From contig JBOFOQ010000053.1 of NCBI GenBank assembly GCA_051659505.1, positions 1-11,712 of the forward strand: a stretch of 11,712 bases of DNA, in the 5' to 3' direction. Each line of letters begins with the position of its first letter. Position 1 is the stretch's first letter. The translations under genes were made by a program, and so were the position numbers. Shown in pieces: positions 5,055-11,712 of the stretch. The notes under the pieces are model-generated. The model searched no databases, was not told the origin of the DNA, and saw nothing but the letters and a program-made list of their open reading frames with translations. The DNA is from JAGNZR01 sp051659505. GTDB lineage: Bacteria > Fusobacteriota > Fusobacteriia > Fusobacteriales > Fusobacteriaceae.

Positions 5055-7187
5055 ATGAAAAAAATAATTAATGTTTTTCTTGGATTAATATTTATTCTAT
5101 GTGTAGTAATAGGAGGAATAGCTTTTAGTTTTGTTTATAAAAATTATAAAGAGTTACCTAATATAGAAGAGTTAGTATCAACTTATAGTTCTCCTATTCC
5201 AACTGAAATCTATGATAGAAATGGTATTCTAATTGATAGGATTTACAGTGAACAAAGAGAACCAATTGAAATATCAGAGCTTACTGATAAAACAAAGCAA
5301 GCTTTTATATCGATAGAGGATAAACATTTTTATAGTCATAATGGAATAAATATAAAGAGAATATTAGGAGCTTTAATAGGGAATGTAGTAAAAGGAAGAG
5401 CTGCACAAGGTGCTAGTACAATTACACAACAGTTGTCTAAAAATGCTTTCTTATCAAATGAAAAGAAACTTTCTAGAAAAATGAAAGAAGTTATAATTGC
5501 ATTTGAACTTGAACGTATGTATACAAAATCTGAAATATTAGAAAAATACCTAAATGAAATATATTTTGGTAGTGGATACTACGGAATAAAATCAGCTACT
5601 AAAAATTTCTTTAGAAAAGACGTAGGAAGCCTAAAATTAGCAGAAGCTGCTATGCTAGCTGGTATTCCAAATAGACCAGAACGATATAATCCAAGAAAAA
5701 AAATGGAAGAATCGCTTAAAAGAACACATTTAATTCTTAGAGAAATGCAAAAAGATGGCTCTATAACACAGGAAGAATATGATAAAGCTATTAACAATAA
5801 GTTTGTAATATATAAAGAAGAAATGGACCTAGAAAAAATTGATTTTTCTACAACTACTTTGATATATGAAGAGCAAAAACAATCAGAGAGCACTATTCCT
5901 GACTTTACTGATTTAGTTGTTAACTTTTTAAAAACTGAAAAAGACAAGAATGGAGAACTAATGTTTTCTGAAGTTCAAATCTACAATCAAGGGCTAAAAG
6001 TCTATACAACAGTTGATAAAGAGATTCAAATAACAGCAAAAGAAGTCTTTGAAGCTAATAAATTATTAAAGTCAAGAAAAGACCTTCAAGCTGGAATGGC
6101 AACTATCGATTCAGAAACAGGAGAAGTTATAGCTATCATAGCTGGAACAAATCACAGTAAAGGTAATTTTAATAGAGGAACAATGGCAAGAAGACAAATA
6201 GGCTCTACAGGAAAACCATTTTTATATTTTACTGCTTTAGAAAAAGGTTTAGAAATGAATACTGTAATCGAAGATTCCCAAATAAAAATTGGTACTTGGG
6301 AGCCTAAAAACTATAGTGGTCAGTATTATGGGAATGTAACTTTGCTAGAAGCGCTGGATAGATCATTAAATTTGGTGTCTGTAAAATTACTTCAAATGAT
6401 AGGTATTCCTGCTTTTAAAAAAACTATGTTAGAATTTGAGACTAATTTTAATATTCCTGACAATTTAACTTCATCTTTAGGTTCTTATGAGGGGACTCCT
6501 TTAGAACTTGCTCAAGCCTATGCTCTTTTTGCTAATGGTGGATATTCTGTAAAACCTAGTATTATATCAAAAATAGAAGATAATCATGGAAATATAATTT
6601 ATAGGAATGAAGTAAAAAAAATAAAAAAATATGATACATTAGAAATTAGTTTAATTAATTATATGTTGCAAAGTTCTGTAAAAAATGGAACATCAAGAAG
6701 AGCAACAGTGAGAGATAAAAGAGGAAATCCAATAGCACAAGGTGGGAAAACAGGAACGACCAATGAAAATAGAACTGTTTGGTACGCAGGAATAACTCCT
6801 ACTTATGTTACAACAATATATTTAGGTTATGATGACAACTCTCCTATTAAAGGAAATATTACAGGAGGAAGTGGTCCTACACCAATATGGGGAGAGTTTT
6901 ATAGTAAATTAGTTGCAAAAGATTTGTATAAATCAAAAAAATTTGATTTTGTGGAAAATAATATAAAAAATGGTCTTTTAGTAAAGCAAGAACTAGATTC
7001 AAAAACTGGATTAATATCCTCTAAAGGTAGAGAATTTTTAGTAAGAAGTGGTAATATATCACTAGAAGAAGAAGAGAAATATAAAAATGGAATTTTTGGT
7101 GTTTTGAATCAAGGTTTAGAGCCTACAATTGAAATAAAAGAAGAAATTAAGAAAGATTCACTTTACAACAGAATTTTAGGAATTTAG
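5055..7187 (+). CDS. Class A penicillin-binding protein (PBP1A type; glycosyltransferase GT51 + transpeptidase)
   Basis: A bifunctional peptidoglycan synthase anchored in the inner membrane with its catalytic domains outside. Of 710 aa, residues about 5-28 form the single membrane anchor after a short MKK cytoplasmic start. The GT51 domain (about 60-235) has motif 1 with catalytic E88 (EDKHFYSHNG), motif 2 GASTITQQLSKN (119-130), motif 3 around RKMKEVIIAFELE (141-153) and ILEKYLNEIYFGSGYYGI (161-178), and AEAAMLAGIPNRPERYNP. The transpeptidase domain (about 345-620) has all three active-site motifs: S384-T-G-K387 (acylated serine S384), S437-L-N439 and K565-T-G-T568. The glycosyltransferase polymerises lipid II and the transpeptidase cross-links stem peptides; beta-lactams acylate S384. 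A GAGG/GGAG site precedes the ATG. It is co-transcribed with rlmN and ends before a hairpin terminator. It lacks the insert that makes Enterobacterial PBP1a longer (about 850 aa). Confidence 0.96.
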   Translation: MKKIINVFLGLIFILCVVIGGIAFSFVYKNYKELPNIEELVSTYSSPIPTEIYDRNGILIDRIYSEQREPIEISELTDKTKQAFISIEDKHFYSHNGINIKRILGALIGNVVKGRAAQGASTITQQLSKNAFLSNEKKLSRKMKEVIIAFELERMYTKSEILEKYLNEIYFGSGYYGIKSATKNFFRKDVGSLKLAEAAMLAGIPNRPERYNPRKKMEESLKRTHLILREMQKDGSITQEEYDKAINNKFVIYKEEMDLEKIDFSTTTLIYEEQKQSESTIPDFTDLVVNFLKTEKDKNGELMFSEVQIYNQGLKVYTTVDKEIQITAKEVFEANKLLKSRKDLQAGMATIDSETGEVIAIIAGTNHSKGNFNRGTMARRQIGSTGKPFLYFTALEKGLEMNTVIEDSQIKIGTWEPKNYSGQYYGNVTLLEALDRSLNLVSVKLLQMIGIPAFKKTMLEFETNFNIPDNLTSSLGSYEGTPLELAQAYALFANGGYSVKPSIISKIEDNHGNIIYRNEVKKIKKYDTLEISLINYMLQSSVKNGTSRRATVRDKRGNPIAQGGKTGTTNENRTVWYAGITPTYVTTIYLGYDDNSPIKGNITGGSGPTPIWGEFYSKLVAKDLYKSKKFDFVENNIKNGLLVKQELDSKTGLISSKGREFLVRSGNISLEEEEKYKNGIFGVLNQGLEPTIEIKEEIKKDSLYNRILGI

Positions 7188-7214
7188 AAAATACTGGACA
7201 TTTGGAAATGTGAT

Positions 7215-7253
7215 AAAAAAAGGATATTCAATTTTTGAATATTCTCTTTTTTT
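7215..7253 (+). terminator. Terminator of the rlmN-PBP operon
   Basis: ATATTCAA (7224-7231) pairs perfectly with TTGAATAT (7235-7242) around a TTT loop. The stem extends outward through G-T, G-C and A-T pairs and, after one mismatch, an A-run against T-run. Seven T's (7247-7253) follow. It begins 27 bases after the PBP stop. An in-frame upstream extension of fhs would run straight through this hairpin, so that extension is not coding. Confidence 0.85.
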
Positions 7254-7272
7254 ATATATTTTAAAATTAAAA

Positions 7273-7280
7273 GGGAGGAG
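7273..7280 (+). promoter_or_regulatory. Strong ribosome binding site that sets the fhs start
   Basis: GGGAGGAG lies 7 bases before the ATG at 7288, near-perfect complementarity to the 16S rRNA 3' end. It decides the start over the longer frame opening at 7210. Only about 20 bases separate the upstream terminator from this site, and I could not identify a convincing promoter for fhs there. Promoter elements may overlap the terminator, or expression may depend on read-through. Confidence 0.85.
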
Positions 7281-7287
7281 AATTATA

Positions 7288-8952
7288 ATGAAAACTGATA
7301 TTTTTATTGCACAAGAAAGTAAACTTTTACCAATTACTAAAATAGCTGAAAATTTGAGTATTTCTGAAGAGGACTATGAAACTTATGGGAAGTACAAGGC
7401 AAAATTAGAATTGTCTCTTTTGAAAAAATTAGAAAAAAAGAAAGATGGAAAATTAATATTAATAACAGCAATAACTCCAACACCTGCAGGAGAAGGGAAA
7501 TCCACAGTGACTGTAGGTCTTACACAAGCTTTAAACAGAATGGGAAAACTGTCAATAGCGGCACTTAGAGAACCATCATTAGGACCTGTTTTTGGAATGA
7601 AAGGTGGGGCAACAGGTGGTGGTTACTCACAAGTTTTACCAATGGAAGATATAAATCTTCATTTTACTGGAGATTTTCATGCAATTGGTGTTGCACATAA
7701 TCTTGTATCAGCGTGCTTAGATAATCATATAAAACAAGGAAATAAACTAAATATTGATATAACTAAAATAACTTGGAAACGAGTTTTAGACATGAACGAT
7801 AGATCTTTAAGAAAAATAATTATAGGATTAGGTGGAAGTGAAAATGGAATACCTAGAGAAGATTCGTTTCAGATAACTGTTGCTTCTGAAATAATGGCGA
7901 CACTGTGTTTATCAAACTCTCTTATGGATTTGAAAGAAAAAATAGGAAATATAGTTTTTGGTTATAACACATTAGGGGAAGCACTAAAAATTAGTTCTTT
8001 AAATATTCAAGGAGCAGTAACAGCCTTATTAAAAGAAGCTATAAAACCTAATTTAGTTCAAACAATTGAAAATACACCAGTTATTATACATGGAGGACCT
8101 TTTGCCAATATAGCACATGGGTGTAACTCAATATTAGCTACCAAAATGGCACTAAAACTATCTGATTATGCAATAACTGAAGCAGGTTTTGCTGCTGATT
8201 TAGGAGCTGAAAAATTTTTAGATATAAAGTGTAGAAAAGGAAATTTAACTCCCAACTGTGTAGTGATAGTTGCAACTGTAAGAGCTTTAAAACATCATGG
8301 TGGGGCTAAAGTTCTTAAGGAAGAAGATTTGAATGCTTTGTCAAAAGGAATGGAAAATTTAGATAAACATATAGAAAATATGGGTAAATTTGGTTTACCA
8401 GTAGTCGTTGCAATAAATAAATTTTTAACTGATACTGAAAATGAAATAGAAATGATAAAGGCACATTGTAAAAAACAAAATGTAGCTATAGCTCTTTGCG
8501 AAGTCTGGGAAAAAGGTGGTGAAGGTGGTGAAGAATTAGCTAAACTTATTTTGAAAACTTTAGAAAAAAAAGAAGATAAGTATAAACCACTTTATGAATT
8601 AGAACTGCCTATTAAAGATAAAATTATTAAAATTGCTAAGGACATATATGGGGCAAAAGATGTTTCTTTTACAATGAAAGCAAGTAAAATGATAGAAAAA
8701 TTAGAAGGAATTGGTTATAAAGAACTACCTATATGTATGTCAAAAACACAAAAATCTTTATCTGATTCTCCAAGTTTATTAGGAAGACCTAGAGATTTCA
8801 CAGTTAAAATAGACGAAATAAAACTAGCAGCAGGAGCAGGATTTATAATCGCTATGGCTGGTGGAATAATAGATATTCCTGGTTTACCTAAAATACCAGC
8901 AGCTGAAACCATTGATATAGATGAGAATGGAGTTATTTCAGGATTGTTTTAA
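7288..8952 (+). CDS. fhs: Formate-tetrahydrofolate ligase (10-formyl-THF synthetase)
   Basis: Cytosolic enzyme that joins formate to tetrahydrofolate using ATP, giving 10-formyl-THF for purine synthesis, initiator Met-tRNA formylation and one-carbon flow. At 554 aa it matches the bacterial monofunctional enzyme (about 555-560). Visible motifs are the ATP-binding loop TPTPAGEGKST (63-73), EPSLGPVFGMKGGATGGGY (95-113, containing the first family signature), DINLHFTGDFHAI (121-133), and the second signature VATVRALKHHGG in the middle of the protein. The C-terminal GFIIAMAGGIIDIPGLPK is also well conserved in the family. Reading from 7210 would add 26 residues encoded by the terminator, so it is rejected. 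The gene is a single transcription unit here, without folD, glyA or other folate genes beside it. No tetrahydrofolate riboswitch fits in the short upstream gap. It ends at a terminator shared with the convergent metal operon. Confidence 0.97.
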   Translation: MKTDIFIAQESKLLPITKIAENLSISEEDYETYGKYKAKLELSLLKKLEKKKDGKLILITAITPTPAGEGKSTVTVGLTQALNRMGKLSIAALREPSLGPVFGMKGGATGGGYSQVLPMEDINLHFTGDFHAIGVAHNLVSACLDNHIKQGNKLNIDITKITWKRVLDMNDRSLRKIIIGLGGSENGIPREDSFQITVASEIMATLCLSNSLMDLKEKIGNIVFGYNTLGEALKISSLNIQGAVTALLKEAIKPNLVQTIENTPVIIHGGPFANIAHGCNSILATKMALKLSDYAITEAGFAADLGAEKFLDIKCRKGNLTPNCVVIVATVRALKHHGGAKVLKEEDLNALSKGMENLDKHIENMGKFGLPVVVAINKFLTDTENEIEMIKAHCKKQNVAIALCEVWEKGGEGGEELAKLILKTLEKKEDKYKPLYELELPIKDKIIKIAKDIYGAKDVSFTMKASKMIEKLEGIGYKELPICMSKTQKSLSDSPSLLGRPRDFTVKIDEIKLAAGAGFIIAMAGGIIDIPGLPKIPAAETIDIDENGVISGLF

Positions 8953-8980
8953 AAAAAATTAAAAAAAATAATTCTATAAT

Positions 8981-9027
8981 AAAATAAGAGTATTTAGAAT
9001 CTAAAGAAACTAAATACTCTTATTTTT
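8981..9027. terminator. Two-way terminator shared by fhs and the metal-efflux operon
   Basis: A 17-bp perfect stem pairs 8981-8997 with 9010-9026 around a 12-nt loop. The stem core is AAGAGTATTTAG and its ends are A/T runs, so both strands have U-rich tails. It is the longest perfect stem among the terminators here. The minus-strand ATPase stop codon (9031-9033) is only four bases away, and the fhs stop is 28 bases away on the other side. Confidence 0.9.
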
Positions 9028-9030
9028 ATA

Positions 9031-11148
9031 TTAGTATTTTTTTAAAATTTTTGAAGCATTTAAAACAGCAAGTAATGCAACACCAACATCAGCAAAAATT
9101 GCAAGCCATAAATTGGCAATTCCTAAAACTCCTAAAACCATAACTATACCTTTAACACCTAAAGCAAGGACTATATTTTGAATAAGAATTTTTTTATTAA
9201 TTTTAGAAAGAGAAATTAATTCACATATTTTACTAGGCTCATCATTCATAATAACCACGTCTGCAGCTTCAATAGCGATATCACTACCAATTTTACCCAT
9301 AGCAACTCCTATATCTGCTAAAGTAAGAGCAGGGGCATCATTAATCCCATCACCAACAAAAATAACCCCCTTTTTAGACATATTTTTAATCTCTTCTATT
9401 TTAGAAACTTTGTCTTGAGGTAAAAGTTCAGAATAAATGTTGTTTTCATCTAGTCCAATTTGCGCCCCTATAGTAGCAGCTATATTTTTATTGTCACCAG
9501 TTAGCATATAAGTACTAATTCCTAAAGATTTAAGTAAACTTATAGTTTTTAAAGAATCTTTTTTTATTTCATCAGAAAGCAAAATTGCACCGATAAAAGA
9601 GTTGTTTTTAGCAACATAAATTATAGTTTGATATGTTTCAATATTAGGAATTGAGATATTAAAGGCTTCCATTAATTTCTTATTTCCAACTTGAATAACA
9701 TTTTCCTTATAAGTTGTAGTTACACCTTTTCCAGGAATTTCTGTATAATCTTTAATATCTTTTTCACTTATTATAATAGAGATATCTTTAGAAATAACCT
9801 TTCCAATAGGATGATTAGAATAAAATTCTCCTGCCTTAGCAAGTTCTAAAACATTTTCATTAGAGTTCTCAGCTGTTATTATTCTATCTATTTTAAATTT
9901 TCCCTTAGTAAGTGTTCCCGTTTTATCAAAAATAACAGTGTCTATTTTTTCTATTTTTTCTAAAAAATTTCCACCCTTAATTAAAATGCCTTGTTTAGAT
10001 GCATAGCCAATAGAGCTAAAAAAGGTAAGTGGAATAGATAAAACTAAAGCACAAGGACAAGAAATAACTAAAAAAATTAAAGCTCTACCGAACCATAAAG
10101 AAAAATCTCCTAAAAAAATAGGTGGAACTATGGCAACAAGAATAGAAAGTCCTACAACAATAGGTGTGTAAAAACGAGCAAATTTTGTTATAAATTTTTC
10201 AGCAAGAGGTTTCTTAGTTGCTGCATTTTGAACCATTGCAATAATTTTATTAATTGTAGATTCTGAATATAGTTTTTCAACTTTAATTTCAATAATACTT
10301 CCACAATTTAGACTTCCACTTAGAACTGGAGAGCCTATTTCAACTTCATAAGGGAGAGATTCTCCAGTTAAAAAAGAAATATCTAAGCTAGTAGTACCAG
10401 AGATAATTTCCCCATCTAGAGGTATTTTTTCACCATTTTTAACAATAATAATATCACGAATTTTAATATCCTCAGGTTTAACTTTTACTATTTCACCATT
10501 TTCTTGTTTTAAATTAGCAAAGACAGATTTAAGTGAAAGTAATTTTTCAATTGATTTTTTTGAGTTGTTAACAGCTCTTTCCTGAAAATATTCTCCTATT
10601 TTATAAAAAATCATAACAGCTACAGCTTCAGAATAATCGCCAATGGCAAAGGCACCAAAAGTGGCAATAGTCATAAGAAAATTCTCGTCTAGAAAATTTC
10701 CTCTTTTAATGTTTTTAAAAGATTTAAAGACAATATCATATCCAACAAAAATATATGCAACTACTAAAATAATTTTGTTTAATAAAGTATAATCAATTAA
10801 AAATGAGATAAGAAACATAAAAGTTCCAAGTGCAAGTAGAATAAGAGCGATTTTACTAGTATTACCCTCATGGCTATGCCCGTGTTCATCACAGTCATTA
10901 TGCTCATCAATTTTTTGATTTTCATCTTTATATGTAACAAAAGAACCAGGTTCTATACTATCAAATGCTTTATTTATCAATTTTATTAATATAGCGTCTT
11001 CTAACTCACTATTTAACTCTATATTTAGTGTAGATGTATAGAAATTTATCTCTACTGTTTTTATAGTATTCATTGCTTTTAATTTAGCTTCTATTTTATT
11101 CAAACAATTGGCACAGTGAAGATTTTCAATTTTAAAAGTTTTATTCAT
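9031..11148 (-). CDS. cadA: Heavy-metal translocating P-type ATPase (P1B-2; Zn2+/Cd2+/Pb2+ exporter)
   Basis: Inner-membrane pump that uses ATP to export divalent soft metals. The 705-aa protein begins with one heavy-metal-associated domain (about 1-70) carrying C12-A-N-C15. A His/Asp/Cys-rich linker (about 82-94) follows, a probable extra metal-binding stretch. Membrane helices lie around 99-118, 123-142, 153-170, 172-187, 327-347 and 352-376, with two more at the end. The actuator has TGES (261-264), the phosphorylation site is D408-KTGT, and the nucleotide domain has H446-P447, MLTGD (548-552) and GDGINDAP (599-606). Metal specificity is indicated by C364-P-C366 together with K666 in the seventh and D687 in the eighth helix, the combination of ZntA/CadA pumps. 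Copper pumps lack that Lys/Asp pair. It follows the ArsR-type gene by 23 bases, with AAAGGAG 12-13 bases before its ATG. The exact metal is not determined by sequence. Confidence 0.94.
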   Translation of the reverse strand: MNKTFKIENLHCANCLNKIEAKLKAMNTIKTVEINFYTSTLNIELNSELEDAILIKLINKAFDSIEPGSFVTYKDENQKIDEHNDCDEHGHSHEGNTSKIALILLALGTFMFLISFLIDYTLLNKIILVVAYIFVGYDIVFKSFKNIKRGNFLDENFLMTIATFGAFAIGDYSEAVAVMIFYKIGEYFQERAVNNSKKSIEKLLSLKSVFANLKQENGEIVKVKPEDIKIRDIIIVKNGEKIPLDGEIISGTTSLDISFLTGESLPYEVEIGSPVLSGSLNCGSIIEIKVEKLYSESTINKIIAMVQNAATKKPLAEKFITKFARFYTPIVVGLSILVAIVPPIFLGDFSLWFGRALIFLVISCPCALVLSIPLTFFSSIGYASKQGILIKGGNFLEKIEKIDTVIFDKTGTLTKGKFKIDRIITAENSNENVLELAKAGEFYSNHPIGKVISKDISIIISEKDIKDYTEIPGKGVTTTYKENVIQVGNKKLMEAFNISIPNIETYQTIIYVAKNNSFIGAILLSDEIKKDSLKTISLLKSLGISTYMLTGDNKNIAATIGAQIGLDENNIYSELLPQDKVSKIEEIKNMSKKGVIFVGDGINDAPALTLADIGVAMGKIGSDIAIEAADVVIMNDEPSKICELISLSKINKKILIQNIVLALGVKGIVMVLGVLGIANLWLAIFADVGVALLAVLNASKILKKY

Positions 11149-11171
11149 TATTATATACTTCTCCTTTTTTA

Positions 11172-11450
11172 TTAAAATATTTCTCGTAAACTCATTATTA
11201 ATCTTTTTATTTCTAAAGAGGAAATACTGTAAAAAATATGTTGTCCTCTTTTTTCAGCAATAAGAATTTTGTGTGCTTTTAAAATTTTTAAATGCTGTGA
11301 AAGTGCAGGTTGAGAAATAGAAGTTAAATTTTCTTGCATATGACAACTACACATTTCCTCGTGCTCTAATTGATATAAAATATTTAATCTAATAGGATTT
11401 GCTAATACTTTTAAAATTTCAGACACATGAACTATTTTATTAGTGACCAA
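11172..11450 (-). CDS. ArsR/SmtB family metal-sensing transcriptional repressor
   Basis: A 92-aa dimeric winged-helix repressor expected to bind the promoter of its own operon and let go when metal binds. The recognition helix region is SISQPALSQHLKILKAHKIL (44-63) and the wing follows in EKRGQHIFYSI. The metal motif EMCSCHM (32-38) has C34 and C36 in the position of the ELCVCDL box of CadC/ArsR, plus an adjacent H37. Two usual extras are missing: the N-terminal cysteines of CadC, and the C-terminal histidine/acid pair of zinc sensors (helix alpha-5 site). The start is TTG at 11450, supported by AAAGGAGG at ideal spacing; no in-frame ATG exists near the N-terminus. It is the first gene of the operon with the P1B-2 ATPase, which implies a Cd/Zn/Pb sensor (CadC-like role) rather than arsenic. 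Length is slightly short for the family (about 95-120). Confidence 0.92.
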   Translation of the reverse strand: MVTNKIVHVSEILKVLANPIRLNILYQLEHEEMCSCHMQENLTSISQPALSQHLKILKAHKILIAEKRGQHIFYSISSLEIKRLIMSLREIF

Positions 11451-11455
11451 GAGAT

Positions 11456-11464
11456 ACCTCCTTT
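11456..11464 (-). promoter_or_regulatory. Consensus ribosome binding site that fixes the TTG start of the metal sensor
   Basis: The minus strand reads AAAGGAGGT with GGAGG 6 bases before TTG at 11450. It is a full-consensus site, offsetting the weak TTG start codon. Confidence 0.85.
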
Positions 11465-11473
11465 TTTCAATAT

Positions 11474-11548
11474 AGTATATAAGTAAATTAATATATAAGA
11501 ATATACTTATATATTAATAAGTTTAACATTAACTTGTTTTCAAGTCAA
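11474..11548 (-). promoter_or_regulatory. Promoter region of the metal-sensor/ATPase operon
   Basis: Two promoter readings are possible on the minus strand. In one, -35 TTGACT (11543-11548) and -10 TAAACT (11520-11525) are 17 bp apart, so transcription starts within the inverted repeat. In the other, -10 TATACT (11474-11479) lies just before the ribosome binding site, with a poor -35 inside the repeat. In both, a repressor on the inverted repeat would block RNA polymerase. A 5-bp hairpin repeat ACTTG/CAAGT (11532-11545) overlaps the first -35 box. Confidence 0.5.
11487..11518. promoter_or_regulatory. Probable ArsR-family operator: 13-bp perfect inverted repeat
   Basis: ATTAATATATAAG (11487-11499) is the exact reverse complement of CTTATATATTAAT (11506-11518), with a 6-bp spacer AATATA. 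Size, AT-richness, symmetry and place upstream of an ArsR-family gene are typical of operators of this family. A further copy of the half-site TATATAAG occurs at 11476-11483, 16 bp from its equivalent, and may let a second dimer bind. The binding itself is inferred. Confidence 0.7.
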
Positions 11549-11712
11549 GAATTATTTTATAGAAAATTATAATAGCTAAATTGCAAGTTTAATTGTCCCA
11601 AATTTTCAAAAAAATTAATTCATTCAATATGCTAGTTTTTAACGTAATTTTTAATTCTAGTTATTATTGGATAATTTTACTGTAATATGGATTCATAAAT
11701 TAGTTATACTTT
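11549..11712. other. Non-coding sequence at right edge, nothing recognised
   Basis: No reading frame with a ribosome binding site, RNA gene or clear terminator is seen on either strand in this AT-rich stretch upstream of the metal operon. It may contain a promoter for a gene beyond the window, but I cannot support a specific one. Confidence 0.5.

Noticed and set aside
5579..5947. Minus-strand reading frame of 122 codons inside the PBP gene
   Set aside because: Antisense to the conserved GT51 domain; Ser/Leu-rich translation typical of a shadow frame, with no recognisable domain or start signal.
7210..7287. N-terminal extension of fhs by 26 residues
   Set aside because: These codons pass through the terminator hairpin and the ribosome binding site; family length and the GGGAGGAG site point to the ATG at 7288.
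7188..7287. Tetrahydrofolate riboswitch before fhs
   Set aside because: The free leader is far too short for the known fold and the visible hairpin is a terminator with a simple AU stem.
8715..8912. Minus-strand reading frame of 65 codons inside fhs
   Set aside because: Antisense to the conserved C-terminal end of fhs and without a ribosome binding site.
1..11712. Mobile island, defence system or other novel multi-gene system
   Set aside because: All large genes are known housekeeping or efflux families with uniform base composition; no integrase, transposase, flanking repeats around the tRNA or toxin-antitoxin pair was seen. The tRNA 3' end is not repeated elsewhere in the window as an attachment site.

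Overview
This is an AT-rich window (roughly 70% A+T by eye) from a bacterial chromosome. The low GC, purine-rich ribosome binding sites, AT-biased codons and gene set fit the Fusobacteriota best (a Fusobacterium-like organism). A low-GC Firmicute (Clostridium- or Gemella-like) cannot be excluded from sequence alone. All large genes look intact, and I see no transposase, integrase, phage gene or CRISPR array.

Layout, left to right. (1) The left edge is a hexanucleotide AAAAAT tandem repeat abutting a strong hairpin terminator. (2) pepT (minus strand; M20B tripeptide aminopeptidase) ends toward that terminator. It is divergent from a MATE-family efflux transporter on the plus strand, and the two share a short promoter region. 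(3) A tRNA-Leu(CAA) gene with its own promoter follows the MATE gene, with no visible terminator between them. A two-way terminator separates the tRNA from a convergent gene for a 145-aa protein of unknown function. (4) A 349-bp gap carries promoter signals facing both ways and a weak hairpin plus U-tract that could mark a small untranslated RNA. (5) rlmN (radical-SAM rRNA/tRNA adenosine methyltransferase) and a class A penicillin-binding protein form a tight plus-strand operon closed by a terminator. (6) fhs (formate-tetrahydrofolate ligase) has its own very strong ribosome binding site. It is convergent with the last unit and shares a 17-bp perfect-stem terminator with it. (7) On the minus strand, an ArsR/SmtB-family metal sensor (TTG start) and a Zn/Cd/Pb-type P1B ATPase form a metal-resistance operon. 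It is preceded by a perfect 13-bp inverted repeat that is the likely operator.

Functionally this is mostly housekeeping: peptide use, translation fidelity, peptidoglycan synthesis and one-carbon metabolism, with two export functions (MATE efflux and heavy-metal efflux). The metal operon is a self-contained circuit: the sensor should repress its own promoter until metal binds, then allow expression of the pump. I found no convincing undescribed multi-gene system. The parts most worth a second look are the possible small RNA around 3699-3790, the unknown 145-aa protein, the tRNA probably co-transcribed with the MATE gene, and the sensor-site composition and operator of the metal operon.
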